Positions 57,128 through 64,000 of a stretch of DNA of 64,000 nt are shown in pieces (the first letter of the stretch is position 1; every line of letters starts with the position of its first letter). The stretch comes from Polyangiaceae bacterium (GTDB lineage: Bacteria > Myxococcota_A > Polyangia > Polyangiales > Polyangiaceae), in NCBI GenBank assembly GCA_029941785.1, contig JAPYTK010000001.1:1-64000 (forward strand), given 5' to 3'. The position numbers and the translations under genes were made by a program. The notes below the pieces were generated by a model, which saw only the letters and a program-made list of their open reading frames with translations, was not told where the DNA came from and made no database searches.

Positions 57128-60100
57128 ATGTCTTCGGTTTTCGGCAAAACTGCCAGCGGGTTGAGCATCGGCTTGAGGGGTTTCCTGTTGTCGCTCATCA
57201 CAGGAATAGGGGTTTGCTCGTGCACCTTCGATCGGGTGCCAGAGAGTCTCGGTCTCACGCCGGATGGCAGCGGCGCGAGGGTCCGTTTCGACTTGAGTCA
57301 CCAGCCTCTGCCTGAGATCCCCATGCCGAACGACACGGCGACGTGGCCAGACCCCACGAGTCGAACCGGCCTTCGCATCAACGCGAGTCTGGTCGCGCCC
57401 ACGCAAATCGAACAACAAGCACGGGAGCGATTCTCGCAAATGGAAGGTTGGGGCACCTTCGCCCCGATCACCGTATCCTTCGACCACCGCGGTGGCTCCA
57501 CGGCAACGAGCGCGGCTTTGGATCTCGGAAACGTCCGCACTCGCCACCAAGGTGACGATTACGACTTCGTCAACGACGCGATTTACCTGATCGACATGCA
57601 GACCGGTGTCCCCGTTCCGCTCGATCTAGGAGACGGCAACTTCGACTACACGCTGAAGAAGCTGGACCGTTACTGGGCAAACGACAGTCGGGCAAGCGAA
57701 CGAAACCTGATGTTCGAGACCATCGACGAGACCGCCGGCGGAACGATCACGCAGTACGCGCCAGAGCACGACACCGACTTCGATGGCGTGCTCGACCAAC
57801 CGAACTTCGAGAATCCCGCCGCCTGTCCGGACCCCGATCCGATCTGCGACGACCCCGGCAGCGGAGCAGCCTACACAGAGGAAAATTGCGTCGAGATGCG
57901 CCGCTCACGGGATCGCTGCGTAATGGACAATCTGCTCACCTGGTACGAGCGGGAGACCGACACGCTCATCGTCCGTCCACTGCTGCCCCTTCGAGAAATG
58001 AACCGTTACGCTGTCGTGCTGACGAACCGACTCCTCGACAGCGAGGGCGAGCCGGTGCGCTCACCTTTCGATCAAATCTATCACGCCAGTCAGGGGCTCA
58101 GCGCGGAGCGTGTCGCCCAGATCCTCGATACGCCTTCCCTCCAAAGCTACTACGGCGACATCCATGGAACGGGACTCTCCAACGTCGCCTTCGTGTGGAG
58201 CTTCACGACCCAACCAACCGTCGACGACATGAAGCGTCTACGCGACGGACTGTACGGTCACGGGCCTTTTGCTCGCTGGAGCACCGCTTTCCCACCAAAA
58301 CTGGAAATGCAGCGCATGGTGGGCCTGCGAGGCGATCTCGACCAAGGGGTTACCGAAGATGACGGTTGGCCCGATTCGGCTCTAGGCAAGGCTGCCGACT
58401 GTCCCAACAAGGCCGGCGACCTCTTTCGCGTCGATTACGATGGCGTCCGCGACGTCATGAAGTTGCTCGTCGAGCAGGGCTTCGGCCTCGGTACCGGACC
58501 GAGCACAGACCTCTTGTTGCGGCGCTTTGAGGCTATCGATCACTTGGTGATCGGCACGTTCCGAGCTCCCTTCTTGTTGGAGGGCGGGCCCCAAAACACC
58601 GATCCCAACGCCGCCTTTTCGCTCGATTACGTCGCCGGCACCGGAGTGGAGAGTGAGGACACGGTGCAGGTGTGGATGATCGTGCCCAAGGAAACCGAGA
58701 CCCACAAGCAGCCCTTCGACGTCAACGTCTACGGCCACGGATACACCGGCAGCTTCCTCGAGATGATGATCTACGCCGGCAACATGGCCGATCACGGTCT
58801 CGCCACGGTGGGGATCAACGCCATGGGGCACGGCCTCGTCGTGGACGAAGGAACCAAGATCGCCGCCTCAGCCCTGCTCGGCAGCGCTTGCTATCGGCCC
58901 ATGTTCGACGCGATGACGTTGAGCCGCGCCCGTGACTTGAATCGCGACGGCATCGCAGACTCGGGTGGCGACTTTTGGTCGAGTTTCTTGTTTCACACAC
59001 GGGACGGCGTGCGCCAGTCCGTACTCGATCAGATCCAACTGGTGCGCATCATGCGCGCCTTTGGGCAGCCATCCGCAGTCATGGATTGTCGGGACGATGC
59101 CAAGGGTCCGCTCGCCGTCTCACCATGCACCTCTACGTCTGATCCCTCGCCTCGCTTAGCCGGCGACTTTGACGATGACGGCGTCGCCGATTTGGGCGGG
59201 CCGGATGCGCGATACGCCACCTGGGGCGAGTCTTTGGGCGGGATCCTCAGTGGCATCCATGGTGCGATCGATCCCTACGTCACCAGCACCGTTCCCGGCT
59301 CCGGCGGGGGCGGCCTGACGGACATTGGCGCGCGGTCCTTCCAAGGCGGTGTTCTGGAAGCTGTGCTGCTGCGATTGTGGGGTCCGCTCTTGGTGAGCGT
59401 GCCAGCCGAATCGCGCAAGGCCTGCGCTGACGATCCACGTGAGGGCTGCACGGTCTGTAAGGGCGACCAGCTGAGTGTGCGCTGGACACTTCCCAACGTG
59501 AACGACACCGGTGAGGTTGAAATCACCTGTGTGGAAGTGGGGACCATTACCAACACGACCGTGCTCGCCCGCAACATCGATGGCAAAGAGACTCGCTGCA
59601 CCCGCGTAGGGGACGACGGTCACTTTCGCATCGGCTTGCCTGCATCGACGGGCGATCGGGTGGCGATCACCTTCTGGAATGGGGTCGATCAGGTGGACAG
59701 TTACGGGAGCTGCAGGCTGAGGGACGGGGCGGAACTACGCCACACGATCGAACAGTGGGGCGCCGGCGACCGATCGCCCGGCGACGAAGGCCCGACAGCA
59801 AGCTGTCAGCATGCGAGCTGCAAGACGTTTCAGGGTCTGTTCTTCGGGGAAGGCGAAGGGCTCAGCTCGCCGGGCGACGGGTTTGGATTGCTCCGGCAGA
59901 GCCCCGCGCTGCGTCGCTTCCTCGGTCTCGCGCAAGCCGCGCTCGAACCCGGCGATCCCATCAGCTTCGCACCGTACTATTCGATGCGCACCATGACGGA
60001 TGCTTCCGGCCAGATCATCGAGCCGCACGCCGTACTAACACTCAACACGATCGGAGACATGAGCGTGCCCCTCAACGCCGGAATCGCGTTCGCGCGCGCC

Positions 60101-60886
60101 ACCGGGGCGCTCCCCTTCTTCCGTCCCGATCAACTCGCGAGTTACCCGGCCTACGCCGACTTCGTCACGCCGCCTGCCCTCTACGAAGCGCTCGGGCAGC
60201 AAACGCCAAACCAGCAACTCGTCGATCGACACGTGATCGAGGGGATCACCGCGCTCGCTCGGGAGCCGGCGGGACCTGAGTGCGCCGCGAGCGCCAACAG
60301 CGGAGACCTCACCGCGAGCTATGCCGATCCATCGGGCCAGACTCACGCCTGTTTCCCGAGCGGTTGCAGCGCCACGACAGAGCAGAGTTCCGAGACACGC
60401 GTTTGCCACAGCGGCAGCAGCTGCGACCTGATCACAGGACAGTGCGCCCCCAAGCGCCTCGGAAAGAACACCTGCGACGAGGCGCTTTGGGATGCCGACG
60501 ATCTCGACGAGGGCGCGCAGCGCTACTTCGAACAGCACGCCAAGGTACCGCACCGCCTGGCACGACTCACGCAGGCGGTAAACAATAGCTCGCTCGAAGA
60601 AGTCTGGGCGCCGCGACTTCAAGGTGTACCCTTCGCTTCAGACGACAGCGCCTACAAGCCACAAGCTGCCCCCGAAGGCCGTCTCACGGCTTTGCTCGAT
60701 GCCTACGTCGTGCCTCAAGGCACGCATACCTTCGCCAATGGCAACCCCTGCGAGGCCTTTGACTCAGCCACCTACTTGACCAATCTCGTCGCCCGATTCT
60801 TCGCGTCGGACGGAACCGACGTCTACTACCTCTCGCACCCCGCGACGCATCGCTGCTTGGCGAACGAATTTACCCCCTGCCAGTAG
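57128..60886 (+). CDS. large secreted lipoprotein, VolA/bacterial lipase-like hydrolase
   Basis: Signal/lipobox LITGIGVCSC; TLIVRPLLPLREMNRYAVVLTNRLLDSEGEPV; GHGYTGSFLEMMIYAGNMADHGLATVGINAMGHG; WGESLGGILSG (GxSxG). Confidence 0.7.
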   Translation: MSSVFGKTASGLSIGLRGFLLSLITGIGVCSCTFDRVPESLGLTPDGSGARVRFDLSHQPLPEIPMPNDTATWPDPTSRTGLRINASLVAPTQIEQQARERFSQMEGWGTFAPITVSFDHRGGSTATSAALDLGNVRTRHQGDDYDFVNDAIYLIDMQTGVPVPLDLGDGNFDYTLKKLDRYWANDSRASERNLMFETIDETAGGTITQYAPEHDTDFDGVLDQPNFENPAACPDPDPICDDPGSGAAYTEENCVEMRRSRDRCVMDNLLTWYERETDTLIVRPLLPLREMNRYAVVLTNRLLDSEGEPVRSPFDQIYHASQGLSAERVAQILDTPSLQSYYGDIHGTGLSNVAFVWSFTTQPTVDDMKRLRDGLYGHGPFARWSTAFPPKLEMQRMVGLRGDLDQGVTEDDGWPDSALGKAADCPNKAGDLFRVDYDGVRDVMKLLVEQGFGLGTGPSTDLLLRRFEAIDHLVIGTFRAPFLLEGGPQNTDPNAAFSLDYVAGTGVESEDTVQVWMIVPKETETHKQPFDVNVYGHGYTGSFLEMMIYAGNMADHGLATVGINAMGHGLVVDEGTKIAASALLGSACYRPMFDAMTLSRARDLNRDGIADSGGDFWSSFLFHTRDGVRQSVLDQIQLVRIMRAFGQPSAVMDCRDDAKGPLAVSPCTSTSDPSPRLAGDFDDDGVADLGGPDARYATWGESLGGILSGIHGAIDPYVTSTVPGSGGGGLTDIGARSFQGGVLEAVLLRLWGPLLVSVPAESRKACADDPREGCTVCKGDQLSVRWTLPNVNDTGEVEITCVEVGTITNTTVLARNIDGKETRCTRVGDDGHFRIGLPASTGDRVAITFWNGVDQVDSYGSCRLRDGAELRHTIEQWGAGDRSPGDEGPTASCQHASCKTFQGLFFGEGEGLSSPGDGFGLLRQSPALRRFLGLAQAALEPGDPISFAPYYSMRTMTDASGQIIEPHAVLTLNTIGDMSVPLNAGIAFARATGALPFFRPDQLASYPAYADFVTPPALYEALGQQTPNQQLVDRHVIEGITALAREPAGPECAASANSGDLTASYADPSGQTHACFPSGCSATTEQSSETRVCHSGSSCDLITGQCAPKRLGKNTCDEALWDADDLDEGAQRYFEQHAKVPHRLARLTQAVNNSSLEEVWAPRLQGVPFASDDSAYKPQAAPEGRLTALLDAYVVPQGTHTFANGNPCEAFDSATYLTNLVARFFASDGTDVYYLSHPATHRCLANEFTPCQ

Positions 60887-60927
60887 GCGCCAGAGCAGCG
60901 AGCAGTGCCCCGACCCGCTGCCACGAG

Positions 60928-62727
60928 CTACGAAGGCTTGCCCCGCAAGGCGTGCCGCGCATAGCCGAGCTGGCTCTCGGCTAGCTGTTTGGCGGTGCCC
61001 ACGGCGCTGCCGTCGCGGGTCGACGTCCGGATGAAAATCTGACCGTTTTCGTAGAGCTCGCGGGTCGTCGCCCGTTTCAACTTCCCGCTCGAAGTCTTCG
61101 GTAAAACGCCCGGATCGAGCACAACGACGTCATCGACGGACAGACCGGTCGCCTGACGGACCACGCGCCGCAACTCCTTCTTCATCGCTTCACGCGCGTG
61201 CTCGTCCGCAATATTCGTCTCGAAAGCGATGACCACACGTTCGCGATCCCCAAGCGGTTTTCGTGTGCCAAAGGCGATGACATTGCCCTTGCGCACACCG
61301 CGAACCTTACTCGCCTCCCACTCCATGTCTTGGGGGTAGTAGTTACGGCCGTTCACGATGATGATCTCCTTGCTCCGACCGCAGACGTACAGGCGGCCCT
61401 CGACCAGGTAGCCGAGATCACCGGTCCGCATCCAGCCACCGGCAAAAGAAGCACGGGTGATCTCGGGCTCCGCATAATAACCCGAGGTCACGCTCGCGCC
61501 TCGGATGCGAATCTCACCAACCGCGCGGTCTGCCAAGGGATGCAATCCGTCGACATCCTCTAAGGCAAAAATCGCGATTTCGTGATCGTCGAAAGAGCTG
61601 CCACAACAAACCACCTCAGCCACCTCATCGGCTGACGTATCGTCAGATGCGAGTTCGGCCTGGCCCTCCGCGAGCTTGATGCTGTCTACGCGCTCGGCGT
61701 GAATCCCCTCGCCCATCCGACCAAAGGAGATAGCAAGCGTCGCCTCTGCCATTCCATAACACGGAAGAAAGTGTCGGGCGTTGAAGCCAAAAGGCGCAAA
61801 CTTCTCGGCGAAAGCACGCAGGTTCGCCGCCCGGATCGGCTCGGCACCACAGCCAGCGATGCGCCAATGCGACAAGTCCAGCGTGTTCGGCGCGACGTCC
61901 CGAACACGCTTCACGCAAAGCGCGTAGGCGAAATTCGGACCGAATGAAATCGTTCCTCGATGGCGCGAAATAGCCTCGAGCCAACGTATCGGCCGCTTCA
62001 AGAAAGACAGAGGGGGCATGAAGCTGACCGTGGTCCGGTGATAAAGCGGCGCTAGCACGAAACCGATCAAGCCCATGTCGTGATAAAGCGGCAGCCACGA
62101 CACGCCGCTATCGACGCCATCCTGTACTTGCAAACCGTCGCGCATGAAGGCCTGGACGTTCGCCGCGATATTCCGGTGGCTCACGATGACGCCCTTCGGC
62201 TGGGAGGTCGAACCACTCGTGAATTGCAAGAATGCCGTGTCGTCGAGATCGACATGGACCGGAACCAAGGTATCCTTGGCGCGGCGCAAACTCTCGACAG
62301 TCACGATTCCGCGCAGGTCCGAAGCTCGCGCTTGAATGCGGCCGAGGAGTCGCTTGATATCCGTGTCCGTGACGACCATCTTGGCGCCACTCTTGGCAAT
62401 GATGTGGAGGGTATTGTCCAGATAACCACCGAGCTTGCGCAATCCCGCGGGCGGATAAATCGGTACGGGCACGATCCCTGCGCGAAGCGCGCCCAAGAAC
62501 GCGAAAATGAAATCCTGATTGTCCGGCAAGATCAACGCGAGCCGATCGCCCTTGTTCAGACCCATCGCCTGAAACGCGCCGGCAAAACGGGCCGTCGCCC
62601 GCTCGACCCCTCCGTAGGTCAAGAAGGGCTCCGCCGTCGTCCCTTCCTCGATGAAGCGGTATCCGGTGCGCGTGCTCTCGGCCGCGTCTTCCAGAGCCTG
62701 AACGACGGTGCGTAGCGAGTCACTCAC
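60928..62727 (-). CDS. fatty acyl-AMP ligase/AMP-dependent synthetase
   Basis: TAFLQFTSGSTSQPKGVIVSHRNI, WLPLYHDMGLIGFVLAPLYHRTTVSFMPPLSFLKRPIRWLEAI, CYGMAEATLAIS, WMRTGDLGYLVEGRLYVCGRSKEIIIVNGRNYYPQDME. Confidence 0.93.
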   Translation of the reverse strand: MSDSLRTVVQALEDAAESTRTGYRFIEEGTTAEPFLTYGGVERATARFAGAFQAMGLNKGDRLALILPDNQDFIFAFLGALRAGIVPVPIYPPAGLRKLGGYLDNTLHIIAKSGAKMVVTDTDIKRLLGRIQARASDLRGIVTVESLRRAKDTLVPVHVDLDDTAFLQFTSGSTSQPKGVIVSHRNIAANVQAFMRDGLQVQDGVDSGVSWLPLYHDMGLIGFVLAPLYHRTTVSFMPPLSFLKRPIRWLEAISRHRGTISFGPNFAYALCVKRVRDVAPNTLDLSHWRIAGCGAEPIRAANLRAFAEKFAPFGFNARHFLPCYGMAEATLAISFGRMGEGIHAERVDSIKLAEGQAELASDDTSADEVAEVVCCGSSFDDHEIAIFALEDVDGLHPLADRAVGEIRIRGASVTSGYYAEPEITRASFAGGWMRTGDLGYLVEGRLYVCGRSKEIIIVNGRNYYPQDMEWEASKVRGVRKGNVIAFGTRKPLGDRERVVIAFETNIADEHAREAMKKELRRVVRQATGLSVDDVVVLDPGVLPKTSSGKLKRATTRELYENGQIFIRTSTRDGSAVGTAKQLAESQLGYARHALRGKPS

Positions 62728-62990
62728 GGCTGCAACCTCCCGACCTGTTGCAAGCGCGTCTCCACAGCCTTCGCCACATCCCCAATGGTCGCGACGTCAC
62801 GCAGATCGGCTTCGTCGATGACCAGAGAGAACGAGTCCTCGAGGTCGGCCATGACTTCCATCACGCCGAGTGAATCGATCCCGAGATCACCGACGAGTTC
62901 ACTCGCCGCATCCACCCGCTCGCAATCGTCCACGTGCGACTGGATCACGCGTATCAGTTCGGTGACAATCTGGGCGTGGGTCCAACTCAT
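62724..62990 (-). CDS. acyl carrier protein
   Basis: VGDLGIDSLGVMEVMADLEDSFSLVIDEADLRDVATIGDVAKAVE (DSL phosphopantetheine site); 4-nt GTGA overlap with the ligase gene. Confidence 0.9.
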   Translation of the reverse strand: MSWTHAQIVTELIRVIQSHVDDCERVDAASELVGDLGIDSLGVMEVMADLEDSFSLVIDEADLRDVATIGDVAKAVETRLQQVGRLQP

Positions 62991-63035
62991 GAAGACTCTC
63001 GGCTTGTTAGCGGGACCCTCCCCGGAGCGCAATTG

Positions 63036-63992
63036 TCACGGCTCGAGCGTGGCAAAAGACGTCGATTCACAGCCTCGCACGCCATCGATGACTCGAGTCA
63101 GGCGCTGTAGGCCTTCCACGCTCCGGAGGCCGTACCACATCAGATCTTTCCCGTCGCAAAAGCGCACGGCGTCATCGCCATCGTCGAGTCGGCGTGTCGC
63201 CGCAGGAATATCGAGTTGACGAAAAACATCCGCGTCCGCTGGCGAAAACTCATGGGGTTCGTCGGGTAGCAAAATGAGTTCGGGCCGTCGTTCCGTCACC
63301 TCTTCCAGGCGGATCCGAGGGTAGCGAGTGTCCCGTTCCGAGACGGCCTCAGGCGCCAGTGCCTCTCGCTGGCCCAAGTCGGCCGACAGCGGATAGCGAC
63401 GCTCACGATCACCGAAGACGTTTCGGCCTCCGGCGAGCTCGAGGACGTCCGAAATGAAGGTGTTCGCGTGGACCGTCATCAAGGGGTCCATCCAAATCGG
63501 AATGAAGGTGAGCACGGCTCTCCCTTCTCGCGCAGCCAATCGCAGATAGGTCTCACGGGCGGACCGAATGATGGGCGCCGTTTGCCTGGCAGCGCCGGGA
63601 AAAAGATCGGCGATCCGTGCCACGTGGTCAATGCCCTCGATCACCGTCTTGGGAAAACTCAACAAGATCGGAATGCCCAAGGATTCGATCGCCTCGATGT
63701 CTGCACGGCGATTCTCCTCTTGATTTGCGATGACAAGATCCGGCATCGAGCGCGCCAGCGCATCGACGTCGATGTTCTTCGTCCCGCCAAACACAGGCAC
63801 ATCACGCACGGCATCGATCGGGTGAACGCAATACCGCGTTCGGCCCACGAGGGTATGACCCAAGCCGAGAGCGGCCAAGGTATAGGTGTCGCTCGGCACC
63901 AGCGAGACGACGCGCGTCGGCGCCTGCTTCAACACCAAAGCCGGAGCGGTCCGCTCGCTCACGTCAAGAACAGAAGCTGCGAGGCGAGCCAC
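63036..63992 (-). CDS. helical-backbone metal receptor (BtuF/TroA-like substrate-binding domain)
   Basis: RVVSLVPSDTYTLAALGLGHTLVGRTRYC, VPVFGGTKNIDVDALARSMPDLVIANQEENRR; start may lie beyond the window. Confidence 0.85.
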   Translation of the reverse strand: MARLAASVLDVSERTAPALVLKQAPTRVVSLVPSDTYTLAALGLGHTLVGRTRYCVHPIDAVRDVPVFGGTKNIDVDALARSMPDLVIANQEENRRADIEAIESLGIPILLSFPKTVIEGIDHVARIADLFPGAARQTAPIIRSARETYLRLAAREGRAVLTFIPIWMDPLMTVHANTFISDVLELAGGRNVFGDRERRYPLSADLGQREALAPEAVSERDTRYPRIRLEEVTERRPELILLPDEPHEFSPADADVFRQLDIPAATRRLDDGDDAVRFCDGKDLMWYGLRSVEGLQRLTRVIDGVRGCESTSFATLEP

Positions 63993-64000
63993 GCACCCCC

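Noticed and set aside
55466-57550. Full 694-aa ORF for the glycosyltransferase
   Set aside because: The first 172 residues are antisense to the divergent lipoprotein gene and lack domain features; ATG at 57034 directly precedes a TM helix and is the better start.

Overview
This 64 kb high-GC window is densely coding chromosome. Its style suggests Myxococcota or a related former deltaproteobacterial lineage: many lipoproteins with low-complexity linkers, MopE-type C-x-DG-x-DND repeats, PEGA/Ser-Thr kinases and TPR/HEAT proteins. That taxonomic placement is inference. I support about 55 CDS. Housekeeping genes include polA, rpsT, ribD, kbl, trmB, lnt, tadA, ihfA, xseB, comF, radC-like and cinA-like, an S41 protease and glpAB-like genes. 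I saw no rRNA, tRNA, CRISPR array, prophage or transposase. The observations most worth a second look are: (1) a radical-SAM protein with the motif layout of the archaeal tetraether lipid synthase (Tes/MJ0619) family; (2) a strikingly vertebrate-like SMUG1 uracil-DNA glycosylase divergent from tadA; (3) a Ser/Thr pseudokinase lacking the catalytic residues; (4) a small highly basic ORF 9 nt upstream of rpsT, under a near-consensus sigma70 promoter that predicts an almost leaderless mRNA; (5) a FadR/GntR-type operon of two uncharacterised proteins with a TNGTNNNACNA operator inside its own promoter and a predicted leaderless start; (6) adjacent secreted-repeat and porin genes sharing the same Cys/Asp repeat; (7) degenerate enzyme domains (RibD reductase half, PolA proofreading site). 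No database search was run. All family calls are by motif recognition from the translated ORFs.
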